The translations under genes were made by a program, and so were the position numbers. This document shows positions 1 to 8,001 of a stretch of 64,000 nt of DNA, in pieces; position 1 is the first letter of the stretch, and each line of letters starts with the position of its first letter. The DNA comes from Asticcacaulis tiandongensis. GTDB lineage: Bacteria > Pseudomonadota > Alphaproteobacteria > Caulobacterales > Caulobacteraceae. The stretch covers positions 434,001 to 498,000 of the forward strand of contig NZ_SSBC01000010.1 in the NCBI RefSeq assembly GCF_006475605.1. The letters run 5' to 3'. The notes under the pieces were generated by a model. That model worked only from the letters and a program-made list of their open reading frames with translations, was not told the origin of the DNA and made no database searches.

Positions 1-20
1 CGTTGGGCCAAAATGGCTTT

Positions 21-36
21 GCGGTAAAATTGCCGC
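21..36. promoter_or_regulatory. 16-bp imperfect dyad upstream of flagellin 1 (candidate FlbD/ftr-type site)
   Basis: The sequence GCGGTAAAATTGCCGC is an imperfect palindrome (GCGG.AA..TT.CCGC) about 35 bases before the first flagellin start. Its half-site CGGTAA recurs at 977-982 and, inverted, at 1002-1007 ahead of the second flagellin. Class III/IV flagellar genes of Caulobacter are activated by FlbD bound to enhancer dyads near sigma-54 promoters, so this is a plausible FlbD site. That assignment is inference. I could not place a proper -24/-12 promoter in the 70 bases available before the gene. Confidence 0.35.
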
Positions 37-70
37 TTAAAATCCCCGACCAGAATGGAAAGGATAACCG

Positions 71-901
71 ATGGCAACTGTATCGGTAAACACGAACGTG
101 GGCGCAATGGTTGCGCTCCAGAACTTAAATAAAACGAATAAGGCACTAAATGAGAGTCAAACGCGTATTAATACAGGCCTGAAGGTAGCCAGCGCTAAGG
201 ACAATGGGGCAATCTATGCGATTGCCCAGAGCCAGCGTAGCGATGTTAAGGCCCTTAATGCGGTCACTGAATCCCTGAATCGTGCTGTATCTATAGTGGA
301 TGTGGCATTAGCGGCGGGTGAAGGTATCTCAGATATCCTTATTCAGATGAAGGAGATAACCTTAGCCGCGCAGGATACGGGGCTTGATGATACGGCACGG
401 GCAACCCTTGCAGAAGACTTTGAGGCTTTGCGAAATCAGATCAGACAGGTTTCGCAGGGGGCGACTTTCAATGGTGTAAACATTATTGACGGAAGCCAGA
501 CATCTGTTTCACCCTTGTCCTCCACTAAGGGGGATAAGATGAGAGTAGAGGCTAAAAACCTGGATGTGGGTGGCACTATTGTGACCCTGTCCTCAGCAGC
601 TACTTTCGCAAGTGTTACGGCGGCAGCGGCACAATTTGCTGCGGTTGAGCTGTCCCTTAAGAACGTGTCGGGGGCTTTGTCGTCGCTTGGTACGGCATCC
701 AAGCAGATATCAAGCCACATTACATTCGTATCCAAACTGTCGGATTCCATGGAGGCGGGTATCGGCAATCTTGTCGATGCAGATCTGGCAAAAGAGAGTG
801 CCAAGCTTCAATCGTTGCAGACCAAGCAGCAATTGGGCATTCAGGCGCTTAGTATTGCTAATCAGGCACCGCAAATGGTGCTTAGCCTGTTTGGGCAATG
901 A
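71..901 (+). CDS. Flagellin (short Caulobacter-type), copy 1
   Basis: Subunit of the flagellar filament, exported through the flagellar type III apparatus. It has 276 residues, the short form usual in Caulobacterales, with conserved D0/D1 ends and almost no D2/D3. The N-terminus carries VNTNVGAMVALQNLNKTN and the C-terminus carries the KQQLGIQALSIANQAPQ signature and ends in LSLFGQ. Start ATG has AAAGGA 7 bases upstream. It is the first of three flagellin paralogues here and is followed by a strong terminator, so it is probably monocistronic. Codon use is more AT-rich than in copy 2 (many TTA and AAT codons, e.g. near 121-160), suggesting lower expression or a different history. Which of Caulobacter fljJ/K/L/M/N/O it corresponds to cannot be decided by eye. 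Confidence 0.96.
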   Translation: MATVSVNTNVGAMVALQNLNKTNKALNESQTRINTGLKVASAKDNGAIYAIAQSQRSDVKALNAVTESLNRAVSIVDVALAAGEGISDILIQMKEITLAAQDTGLDDTARATLAEDFEALRNQIRQVSQGATFNGVNIIDGSQTSVSPLSSTKGDKMRVEAKNLDVGGTIVTLSSAATFASVTAAAAQFAAVELSLKNVSGALSSLGTASKQISSHITFVSKLSDSMEAGIGNLVDADLAKESAKLQSLQTKQQLGIQALSIANQAPQMVLSLFGQ

Positions 902-908
902 CAACAAA

Positions 909-938
909 GGCGGGGGCAAAAGCTCCCGCCATTTTTTT
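909..938 (+). terminator. Rho-independent terminator of flagellin 1
   Basis: A 9-bp GC-rich stem (GGCGGGGGC at 909-917 pairing with GCTCCCGCC at 922-930, one G:U) with an AAAA loop is followed by seven T residues at 932-938. It lies 8 bases after the flagellin stop codon. Confidence 0.9.
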
Positions 939-959
939 ATGAGGAAAATTTTTCCTCAT
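939..959. repeat. Perfect inverted repeat ATGAGGAAAA/TTTTCCTCAT
   Basis: The 10-bp arms at 939-948 and 950-959 are perfect complements separated by one base, directly abutting the T-run of the flagellin 1 terminator. It could be a second hairpin or a protein-binding dyad. Function unknown. Confidence 0.5.
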
Positions 960-974
960 GGTCGGCAGAATCTT

Positions 975-1009
975 CCCGGTAATTGTGCGTTGAGGCAAAA
1001 ATTACCGGG
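975..1009. promoter_or_regulatory. Inverted repeat CCCGGTAATT..AATTACCGGG upstream of flagellin 2 (candidate enhancer)
   Basis: Perfect 10-bp arms at 975-984 and 1000-1009 are separated by 15 bases. They lie roughly 100 bp upstream of the sigma-54 promoter at 1085-1100, the normal distance for an enhancer-binding protein. Both arms contain the CGGTAA half-site also seen in the dyad at 21-36. Assignment as FlbD (ftr) sites is inference from position and flagellar context. Confidence 0.45.
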
Positions 1010-1084
1010 GTGTTTCGGTTGAATATTTAAAAAAAATTCAATTAAATCAAATTTTTATAAATTATTTTAGTTGAGAGTTGCGAG

Positions 1085-1100
1085 TGGAACGTTCTTTGCA
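1085..1100 (+). promoter_or_regulatory. Sigma-54 (-24/-12) promoter of flagellin 2
   Basis: TGGAACGTTCTTTGCA matches the RpoN consensus TGGCACG-N4-TTGCW at 15 of 16 positions counting N as free, with GG and GC at exactly the required spacing. It predicts transcription from about 1112, giving a leader of about 60 bases before the flagellin start at 1173. Sigma-54 control of flagellins is established in Caulobacter. Confidence 0.85.
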
Positions 1101-1111
1101 ATCTTTCCATC

Positions 1112-1143
1112 AGGCAAAATGCCTACCGACAGACAAAATGTCG
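1112..1143 (+). promoter_or_regulatory. Two-hairpin 5' leader of flagellin 2 mRNA (candidate FlbT target)
   Basis: Two small stem-loops sit in the predicted leader: AGGCA(AAA)TGCCT at 1112-1124 and CGACA(7 nt)TGTCG at 1127-1143. In Caulobacter the fljK leader is structured and is bound by FlbT to couple flagellin translation and mRNA stability to hook completion. A similar role is inferred here. FlbT itself is not in this window. Confidence 0.5.
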
Positions 1144-1172
1144 TCGGTTCATCCAGAATAAGGAATGACCTC

Positions 1173-2108
1173 ATGGCGCTCAATAGCGTTAATACGAACT
1201 TCGGCGCGGCCGTAGCTCTGCAAAACCTCAATAAAACCAACTCACAACTTACGACGACCCAGAACCGCATCAATACCGGTCTGGCGGTTTCGTCTGCCAA
1301 GGACAATGGCGCTATCTATGCCATCGCCCAATCGCAGCGTGCCGACGTGACGGCTCTGAATGCGGTGTCTCAATCTCTGAACCGTGGTCAATCTGTCGTT
1401 GATGTAGCCCTGGCGGCCGGTGAATCTATCTCTGATCTTTTGGGTCAGTTGAAAGAAGTAACCGTTTCGCTTGCTGACTCCGGTGTTAAGGATGAGGCGC
1501 GTGAGGCTCTGGTTGAGAGCTATACGTCGATCATCTCGCAAATCAACGATGCAGCAAACGGCGCCACCTTTAATGGTGTGAACCTGCTGACCGGTGATAA
1601 GGCTGATGCAACCAAAAACCTGAATGTTATTTCAGGGCTTAGCCCAACAGCAGGATCCGCTGCTGGCGCGACCGGGCCTTCCGGTACGGCTGGTGCGGCT
1701 GCAGTATCGGCTAAGGACATGATCTCACTGAAGTCATTTAACTTCACATCGACGTCCAGTGCCGGTGACGGTGTGAACATGGCCAGCATTGCCGCTTTCT
1801 CTGCTGCTACGGATGCCAGTTCTGCTGCTTTGGCAGCTACCCGTCTGGCGGAAATTGACACCGTAATCAACAATGTCTCTTCGGCACTGTCCACACTGGG
1901 CACGGGTTCCAAGCAGCTTGAAAATCAGGCAAGCTTCATTTCGAAGCTGTCGGATTCAATGCAGGCCGGTATCGGTAACCTGGTCGATGCCGATCTGGCG
2001 AAGGAAAGCTCGAAACTGCAAGCGCTGCAAACCAAGCAACAACTTGGTATCCAGGCGCTTTCGATCGCGAACCAGTCTACTTCGACGGTTCTGAGCCTGT
2101 TCCGCTAA
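1173..2108 (+). CDS. Flagellin, copy 2 (probable main filament subunit)
   Basis: Flagellar filament protein of 311 residues from the ATG at 1173. The open frame runs upstream to 1071, but that part overlaps the sigma-54 promoter and leader, and AAGGA lies just ahead of 1173. The N-terminus NSVNTNFGAAVALQNLNKTN and the C-terminus KQQLGIQALSIANQ..STVLSLFR are conserved. The middle (about residues 155-200) is a low-complexity Gly/Ala/Ser insertion not found in copy 1. Codon use is strongly biased to C/G-ending codons. Together with its own sigma-54 promoter this suggests high expression, comparable to Caulobacter FljK. Confidence 0.96.
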   Translation: MALNSVNTNFGAAVALQNLNKTNSQLTTTQNRINTGLAVSSAKDNGAIYAIAQSQRADVTALNAVSQSLNRGQSVVDVALAAGESISDLLGQLKEVTVSLADSGVKDEAREALVESYTSIISQINDAANGATFNGVNLLTGDKADATKNLNVISGLSPTAGSAAGATGPSGTAGAAAVSAKDMISLKSFNFTSTSSAGDGVNMASIAAFSAATDASSAALAATRLAEIDTVINNVSSALSTLGTGSKQLENQASFISKLSDSMQAGIGNLVDADLAKESSKLQALQTKQQLGIQALSIANQSTSTVLSLFR

Positions 2109-2221
2109 GCGTAAAAACCAGCGGCGCCGGCTCCCTGAAAAGGAAGCTGGCGCTGTCTGCTTTAGGCCCATATGTAAACAGAGGGCGTTTGGTTGCAGCC
2201 CAGGCTTCAACGGACGTAATT

Positions 2222-2569
2222 ATGGAGATGATCAACAACATAGTCAGTGTACCTGCTGTATCGCCTGAGGTGTCTCAGGTACGGGCGTCACCGGAACTGG
2301 TGAAGCAGGTGAACGGTGTCGCGACTGTAGAGGCGGCAAAAAAATCTGATAAGCGCAGTGATTTATCTGAAAGATCGCACGCGCATCCTCAGCCTAATTA
2401 CATGCTTAAACTGACGGTAGATAAGGACCCTGATACGGGAGAGTTTATCTATAAGGCGATAGATCGTCATACCGGTGAAGTGGTGCGTCAGCTTCCGCAG
2501 AAAGAACTGGTCAGTATGCGTCATTCAGCAGCCTATCAGCCAGGATCGGTAATTACGACCGATATCTGA
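2222..2569 (+). CDS. flaG: FlaG family protein
   Basis: Small flagellar protein of about 115 residues. The C-terminal half has the FlaG family pattern: hydrophobic strand MLKLTVDKDPDTGEF, then YKAIDRHTGEVVRQLPQKE, where D-x-x-T-G-E-V-V-R-Q-L-P is diagnostic. The N-terminal third is low-complexity and probably disordered. FlaG proteins influence filament length or assembly, and the gene lies between two flagellins. The start is uncertain: an in-frame TTG at 2189 has a GAGGG just upstream (3-base gap), whereas ATG codons at 2222 and 2228 have only weak ribosome-binding sequence. Confidence 0.8.
   Translation: MEMINNIVSVPAVSPEVSQVRASPELVKQVNGVATVEAAKKSDKRSDLSERSHAHPQPNYMLKLTVDKDPDTGEFIYKAIDRHTGEVVRQLPQKELVSMRHSAAYQPGSVITTDI
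2545..2563. promoter_or_regulatory. Dyad ATCGGT-N7-ACCGAT containing CGGTAATT, at the flaG 3' end
   Basis: Arms at 2545-2550 and 2558-2563 flank AATTACG, and the left side reads CGGTAATT as in the arms upstream of flagellin 2. It lies about 180 bases before the third flagellin. Because it is inside coding sequence it may be coincidental. Confidence 0.25.
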
Positions 2570-2600
2570 CCATCGGTTTGTGGTTAAGGTTTGTTATCCA

Positions 2601-2622
2601 CCGTACGCTTAACTGCGTGCGG
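2601..2622 (+). repeat. Hairpin between flaG and flagellin 3
   Basis: CCGTACGC (2601-2608) can pair with GCGTGCGG (2615-2622) with one G:U pair and a 6-base loop. There is no T-run, so it is a weak terminator or a leader structure for flagellin 3. I found no sigma-54 promoter with correct spacing in this gap. Confidence 0.35.
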
Positions 2623-2745
2623 ATATTGCTGTTTGCGTGCATTAACTATTTGGTTACCATAATTCTTAAGACTGTGAGTCGCGTTTATAGTTATGGCCGT
2701 TAAACGAATCGGTCTCCGGAACGCAGAATTATGGAGGGCTTGCAC

Positions 2746-3675
2746 ATGACGGCCAGTGTACACACAAACAAGTCTGCAATGATTGCGTTGCAGAATCTGA
2801 ACGCGTCAACGACGCGGCTTGAGTCAACGCAAAATAAGATCAGCACAGGCCTCAATATCAGTGGCGCCCGGGACAATGCGTCCGTCTATTCCATTGCGCA
2901 GGGGCAACGTGCTGACCTCAGTTCGCTTTCAGCGGTGACCACCAGCCTGAACCGCGCCACTTCCATTGCAGATGTAGCTATGGCGGCGGGGGAAAGCATC
3001 TCTGATCTGTTGAATGAGATGCGTGAGAACGTTGTTGCGGCAATGGACCCCTCTATCGATGAGCAATCACGCATTGCCTATAACGATCAGTTTCAGGCTC
3101 TGTTGCGTCAAATTGCACAGATGAGCGAGAGCGCCAAGTTTGATGGCGCGAATATTCTCAATGGTGTGCTTCCCGCCGGCATTGATTTCATTGCTGACGC
3201 GGACGCAGGCCAGACCATTAATCTTGGCTCGCAGAACTTCAAGGTCTATGCAACATCTTCTGCTGCGGGGGCGGCATCGGCGGCTTCGGTCGCTACGACG
3301 GCATCACCTGCAACCACCAGTATCCCGCATATCCGCCTGTTCTCGGATGATTCATTGTACGTTGCCGGAAGCAAAAGCGCGTCGGTTTCCGCAGCGACGG
3401 AAATACTGGGTCGGCTGGACACGACAATTAAAAATGTCAATTCGGCCTTGGGCGCACTTGGAGCGCAGGCCAAGCAGATTGAGGGGCACCTGACCTTCGT
3501 TAGCAAACTAACAGACTCTCTGACGGCTGGTATTGGTAATCTGGTGGATGCGGATCTGGCAAAGGAAAGTGCGCGACTACAGGCACTACAGGTACAGCAG
3601 CAACTGGGTACGCAAGCGCTTTCAATTGCCAATCAGGCGCCACAGGTCATATTGAGTCTTTTCCGGGGCGGTTAA
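2746..3675 (+). CDS. Flagellin, copy 3
   Basis: Filament subunit of 309 residues. The frame also has an ATG at 2731, but GGAGGG at 2733-2738 is an ideal ribosome-binding site for the ATG at 2746. The N-terminus SVHTNKSAMIALQNLN and the C-terminus LQVQQQLGTQALSIANQAPQ..LSLFRGG are conserved with substitutions relative to copies 1 and 2 (VQQQLGTQ instead of TKQQLGIQ). The central region (about residues 145-205) is Ala/Ser/Thr-rich and unrelated in sequence to copy 2. It may be a minor subunit located near the hook, as FljJ is in Caulobacter, but this is inference. Confidence 0.95.
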   Translation: MTASVHTNKSAMIALQNLNASTTRLESTQNKISTGLNISGARDNASVYSIAQGQRADLSSLSAVTTSLNRATSIADVAMAAGESISDLLNEMRENVVAAMDPSIDEQSRIAYNDQFQALLRQIAQMSESAKFDGANILNGVLPAGIDFIADADAGQTINLGSQNFKVYATSSAAGAASAASVATTASPATTSIPHIRLFSDDSLYVAGSKSASVSAATEILGRLDTTIKNVNSALGALGAQAKQIEGHLTFVSKLTDSLTAGIGNLVDADLAKESARLQALQVQQQLGTQALSIANQAPQVILSLFRGG

Positions 3676-3802
3676 TAGAGATATAGCGCTTTGGCTTGTT
3701 TTCAAAGCCTTTGCGCAAGTGGTTCTGTCGTTTATTAACGCATTTTAAGGACTGTATCGGCATACTCGGTCAGAACCATTTTGCACCTGAGGCCTATCTG
3801 TT

Positions 3803-6682
3803 TTGATCACCTTCGATGCCAGCTTTTTGACAAGTTATTACGCTGCCAAAAACGGTACTGGCTCGGCGATGAATATCCCTGTCAAAAACGCATCACCTAC
3901 CGGTACCACCAAGGCACCGACGGCGCCCTGGGATGCCAAATCCAATGCAGACGGGTCGTCTGATCTGGCTAAAAAAGCCCTTTTGGGGGCCAAATTTATC
4001 AGGGAATCCAACATTTCCCTTGATTTGCCCGGCGCGTCTCAGGATTACAAAAAGTTGTTCACCCTGTATCAGGCGCTAAATACCCTTCAGGGCATTGTTG
4101 AGCGGGCGCAGGAAAAAAATGTTTCGGCAACCTCTATGCGGACGCTGGAACGTGTCTTTGCCAAGGGTATGAACGAGATACAGGGCTATCTGGATAAGAC
4201 CACACTGGAACATGTGGGGCTGGTTCAGGGGCAATTGACTGAACGCCTCAAAAGCACGACCGGTGTGCCGCGCGCCAACCCGACCTATGTGGGCAAGCCG
4301 GTGCATCAGGGAACGGCGACCGATTCGGTTAAGGCATTTGAAGGCGATGTTAAATTTACCATCCGCATTGATCCGCCCAAGGCGGGTATCTACGAGCCCA
4401 AGGTTATCGAAGTTAATCTGGCGGATATGGAGCCCGGCCTTACCCGCAGCATGGGAAATGTCACGGCCTTCATCAATGAAAAGCTTGGCGCAGAGGGCGT
4501 GTCCACACGCTTTTCCGTTGAACGCACACCGGCGGTGCCCAAAAAGGCGATGGTCAATGGCAAGGAAGTGATCATTGATAAGGGTAAGGACAGTTTTGCC
4601 CTTAAGGTAAATGGGTCGACAACTGAAATCCTCAGCTTTTCAGCGGAAAAAATGTCTGATTCCGTCTATGTCGTGCAAACAAGCGGTGACACAGATAATG
4701 ACAATAAAAACAAGCCTGAGACCCTTAACGACCTGAGCCGGCAGATACTGAAGTTTCAGGCTGATATTTCCGATACTCAAGCCTCGGTCACGCGATCTGG
4801 CGTGGGCGATAGCTATTGGGTAGAGGGCCGGTCTACGCAATCCTCACTTGAGGACTCCATAAAGGCGGTGCATCAGACCGTTTCAGGGCCGGATGGCTCG
4901 GTTTATGTGCTGGCGAATGTCGATGGTGAAATTGACGGGCAGGGCATTAAGGGGGCGCAGGACGTCGCCCTTATTAAATACGATTCAGCGGGTAATGTCG
5001 TTTATACGCGTACGCTTGGAGCGGTCGATACGGCTTCGGGCTACGCTATGGCCATTAGTGATGATGGGCGCGTCGCTATTACCGGTTCGGTCAAAGGGCA
5101 GTTAACAACGGAAACGACATACTCTTTTACTACGGATAGCGGGGCGGTCTACAGTCAGAATAGTTACAACTATTCAAAAGGATACGATAAATCCATTACC
5201 GATAGCTTCGTGACGGTCTTTGACGCCAGTGGTGTCGAAGAGTGGACGCAACGGCGTGGCTCAATCGGACAGGATGAGGGTCTTTCGGTTGCCTTTGGTG
5301 AGGACGGTTCTGTCTATGTTGGCGGGCGGGCACAAGGTGTGATGACCGGTGCAACCGATGGCACAGACGCGCCTGCCGCCGTTGGTTCACAGGGCGGTTG
5401 GGATGCCTATGTCATGTCCTATGGGGCTGATGGTACCTATCAGGCCACCACACAATTCGGCACGACCGGTACGGACGCCGTCAGTGCCATGACCGTTGAA
5501 GGGAGCAATCTTTATGTGGCCTCTAATGAAAACGGTCAGGCGGTTCTGCATCGTTATGACCTGAGTTCAGGCCAGCCGGTTCTGACTGACAGCCGTAATC
5601 TCGGGCATCTGGGAGGGGGCAGCATCAGTTCGATCTCTATCCATGACAATAAGGTTTATCTGGGCGGGAGTGCGGATATTACGTCTACGGGCGGTCAGCC
5701 CGCACTGATGAGTGGTGCTGCCGTATCCAGTGCCCATAAGGGTGGCTTCGACGCTTTTGCCTTGTCTGTCAGTACGGATTTTGCCCAGACGGCTCATGAT
5801 ACGGTGGCTTATTACGGCTCGGATAAGTCCGAGCGCGATGCGAAGGTCACTTTCTCGGAAGGTCAGGCCTGGATTGCTTTCCAGACGACGGGCGAGGTTG
5901 CGGGAACGACAAAGCTGGGTGAAAAGGATGCGGTTCTGGCGCGTATGGATGTTGCCACCGGTCAGGTGGGCTGGCAAACCCGTTATACAGGTAAGGATGG
6001 CGAGGTTAATCCCAATGCCATAGCGGTTTCCAAAAATTCGACCAGTGTGCTGGATCAACTGGGTCTGCCCGGGGGCACCTTGCTATATAAGGATTCAACC
6101 ACAGTTACCTCGGGTACTTCGGCCCGTGCCGGCGATGAATTTTTCATCCGTGATCCTAAAACCGGTGTGAAAAAGAAAATCACCATCGACGGTAAGGACA
6201 CGCTCGAAAGTTTGGCGACCAAAATTACCCGCGCCACCGGTCACAAGATGTCCGTTAAGGTTACACGATCAGGCGGTGAATCGGTTCTGACCATTACCCC
6301 AAAATACAAGAACGCTGAAATCGAGATTGTGCGCGGTGCGGATGGTCGTGATGCGTTGGATAGTCTGGGCTTAAGCGAGGGGCTGGTGACGAATAAAGCC
6401 TCTCCGGCGACCAAGTTGGGTAAGAATGATATGAAATTGTTTGGTCTGTCGCTCGATTCCGGACTGAGTATTGGCAATATCGATACCCTGGCTGATACCA
6501 AGGATTTGATTGCGGCGGCCATGCGCAATGTCCGTAGTGCCTATCGTCATGTACGCTATGGTGACCAGTCAGAGGACGGCGCAAATACCCCCGGCAAAAC
6601 CGGCGGTCAGGTTCCGGCCTATCTGACGAGCCAGCTTTCCAATTATCAGGCCGCGCTGTCGCGCTTGACAGGCGGCGGATAA
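3803..6682 (+). CDS. flaEY: FlaEY-like flagellar regulatory protein with beta-propeller repeats
   Basis: A 959-residue protein directly after the flagellins. The N-terminal part (to about residue 330) is rich in short helices and starts TFDASFLTSYYAAKNG. The middle (about 365-740) contains several propeller-type repeats of the SBBP kind, e.g. VALIKYDSAGNVVYTR followed by GYAMAISDDGRVAITGSV, and DAYVMSYGADGTYQATTQFG. A Thr/Lys-rich C-terminal domain follows. No signal peptide is evident. The start is TTG at 3803: the stop codon TGA at 3788-3790 lies four codons upstream in frame with no other start between, and GAGG is at 3789-3792. Caulobacter FlaEY is a trans-acting locus affecting flagellin expression beside its flagellin genes. 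The match is by context, size and repeat type, not by alignment. Confidence 0.7.
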   Translation: MITFDASFLTSYYAAKNGTGSAMNIPVKNASPTGTTKAPTAPWDAKSNADGSSDLAKKALLGAKFIRESNISLDLPGASQDYKKLFTLYQALNTLQGIVERAQEKNVSATSMRTLERVFAKGMNEIQGYLDKTTLEHVGLVQGQLTERLKSTTGVPRANPTYVGKPVHQGTATDSVKAFEGDVKFTIRIDPPKAGIYEPKVIEVNLADMEPGLTRSMGNVTAFINEKLGAEGVSTRFSVERTPAVPKKAMVNGKEVIIDKGKDSFALKVNGSTTEILSFSAEKMSDSVYVVQTSGDTDNDNKNKPETLNDLSRQILKFQADISDTQASVTRSGVGDSYWVEGRSTQSSLEDSIKAVHQTVSGPDGSVYVLANVDGEIDGQGIKGAQDVALIKYDSAGNVVYTRTLGAVDTASGYAMAISDDGRVAITGSVKGQLTTETTYSFTTDSGAVYSQNSYNYSKGYDKSITDSFVTVFDASGVEEWTQRRGSIGQDEGLSVAFGEDGSVYVGGRAQGVMTGATDGTDAPAAVGSQGGWDAYVMSYGADGTYQATTQFGTTGTDAVSAMTVEGSNLYVASNENGQAVLHRYDLSSGQPVLTDSRNLGHLGGGSISSISIHDNKVYLGGSADITSTGGQPALMSGAAVSSAHKGGFDAFALSVSTDFAQTAHDTVAYYGSDKSERDAKVTFSEGQAWIAFQTTGEVAGTTKLGEKDAVLARMDVATGQVGWQTRYTGKDGEVNPNAIAVSKNSTSVLDQLGLPGGTLLYKDSTTVTSGTSARAGDEFFIRDPKTGVKKKITIDGKDTLESLATKITRATGHKMSVKVTRSGGESVLTITPKYKNAEIEIVRGADGRDALDSLGLSEGLVTNKASPATKLGKNDMKLFGLSLDSGLSIGNIDTLADTKDLIAAAMRNVRSAYRHVRYGDQSEDGANTPGKTGGQVPAYLTSQLSNYQAALSRLTGGG

Positions 6683-6730
6683 ACAGGCCTTTAAAGGGAA
6701 ACTGGTTTTCCCAATTCAAAGGCGCATTCT

Positions 6731-7408
6731 ATGGCAGTACAGGACAGAAAGCGGTTGATATGGCTGGCAATTGGCGGCGCTGCCGCTTTAGTGCTGGCTA
6801 TTGTTCTCGCGCTCTCCCTTTCCTCAAGACATAAGGACGGCCCCCGCATGAACGAGGGGACATCACCCGGACTGGTGCTGAATATAGATGAGGCACCAAC
6901 GCTTGATGCCCAGAAAGAATTGCGTTGCTTTGTGAATGGCGAATTCGTCGGCATGCTATCGATTCCGGAATGTGCCAAGCGTAACGGCGTAGCCGCTCAG
7001 GCGCTCGATGTTGGTATTGACGAAAGCGGTGAAATGATTGCCGCGCCAACGGCGTCACTTGCCCCGCCGCCGGTACTGCCATCGCTTGATGCGACCGGTG
7101 ACGGTGCCGCGCCCGTATCAAATGAGCCTTCGGAGATCGTGCCAGAAGCTCCGAGAACCGCATCAGGGCCTGTGGCGGCATGCCTGCGTTATTCGGGTGG
7201 TCAGTGGAACCGTTTGTCCGATTCGCTCACCCTGGGTGCGTGTGTGACGCTGCTCTATGATGGGCGTTGTGAGCGTCCGGGATCTGCGTCTTACGGACGG
7301 TGGGGTGCACAAAGCCTGCGTCTGGTGCCCAAGCGGGTAGAAATTTCTGAAGACAACCGCAATTTCCGCACATTGGTCGAGCAGGGTGCCGGATGTTCGG
7401 TAAAGTAG
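6731..7408 (+). CDS. Membrane-anchored periplasmic protein of unknown function
   Basis: 225 residues. Residues about 8-30 form one transmembrane segment (LIWLAIGGAAALVLAIVLAL) after a short basic N-terminus, giving an N-in anchor with the rest in the periplasm. A Pro/Ala-rich linker (about 110-150) leads to a C-terminal domain with cysteines (ACLRYSGGQW, LGACVTLLYDGRCERPG, GAGCSVK) that may form disulfides. I do not recognise the family. It follows the FlaEY-like gene by 48 bases and is followed, with only 11 bases between, by a lipoprotein gene, so the two probably form one unit. Confidence 0.75.
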   Translation: MAVQDRKRLIWLAIGGAAALVLAIVLALSLSSRHKDGPRMNEGTSPGLVLNIDEAPTLDAQKELRCFVNGEFVGMLSIPECAKRNGVAAQALDVGIDESGEMIAAPTASLAPPPVLPSLDATGDGAAPVSNEPSEIVPEAPRTASGPVAACLRYSGGQWNRLSDSLTLGACVTLLYDGRCERPGSASYGRWGAQSLRLVPKRVEISEDNRNFRTLVEQGAGCSVK

Positions 7409-7419
7409 GAGCATATCCG

Positions 7420-7872
7420 ATGCGTGTCGTAAGCAGACTGATTATCGGGGGGCTGGCGGTTGTCTCTGTAGCGGGGCTTGCGGCCTGCGACAATAACCGG
7501 CTGATTGCCCCAAAGGATCGGGGCGTGTGTTATCATGTGGGCTTCCCCAAGGATCAGGCCCCCAAGTTCAATGTCGTTGAAAAAGACGTTGAAAGTATTG
7601 AATATTGCGCAGCGCATCTCGACAAGCTGCGGATTGATTTCCTGCGTATGGGATCACCCCGCACCAATCTGGTGGGCACCTATCAGGGCACCTTCCTTTT
7701 TGTTGATTCGCGCGGTGTCCGCACCGGTCAGACCTATGAGGGGCCGCGGTTTGTGCTTCTGGTTAAGGCACCGGATGGACGGCTGGTGATGCCGGGCACT
7801 ATTGTTCAGGAAAAGCCCGATTTTTCAGATGTCACAGCGGTGCCGGACAATCTTCCGGCGCAAAAGCGCTAA
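7420..7872 (+). CDS. Putative lipoprotein of unknown function
   Basis: 150 residues from the ATG at 7420, chosen because TAGGAG lies just upstream at the end of the preceding gene; an earlier in-frame ATG at 7393 lies inside that gene. The N-terminus MRVVSRLIIGGLAVVSVAGL ends in a lipobox LAAC followed by Asp (residues about 21-25), so it should be lipidated. Asp at +2 would favour inner membrane retention by E. coli rules. The mature part has paired cysteines (VCYHVGF, EYCAAHL). No family recognised. It is probably co-transcribed with the anchored protein upstream. Confidence 0.78.
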   Translation: MRVVSRLIIGGLAVVSVAGLAACDNNRLIAPKDRGVCYHVGFPKDQAPKFNVVEKDVESIEYCAAHLDKLRIDFLRMGSPRTNLVGTYQGTFLFVDSRGVRTGQTYEGPRFVLLVKAPDGRLVMPGTIVQEKPDFSDVTAVPDNLPAQKR

Positions 7873-8001
7873 GTGTCGATTAGGTGTGAATAAAAAGTTA
7901 ACGTCATTTGCGGGGGCTGGCGTTTCGTTTTAGTGTCCGCGCTTCACCTTCGGCTTATCTCCGCCTGAGGCATATCTATTCCAGAAAGAAGGACAACCGG
8001 C

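Noticed and set aside
2621-2724. Sigma-54 promoter for flagellin 3
   Set aside because: No GG-N10-GC pair with supporting bases. The one correctly spaced pair (2711-2724) matches only GG/GC and would leave a leader of about 10 bases.
3735-3748. CtrA-like TTAA-N-TTAA site upstream of the FlaEY-like gene
   Set aside because: The spacer is 6 bases, not 7, and the flanks do not fit the consensus; AT-rich chance match is likely.
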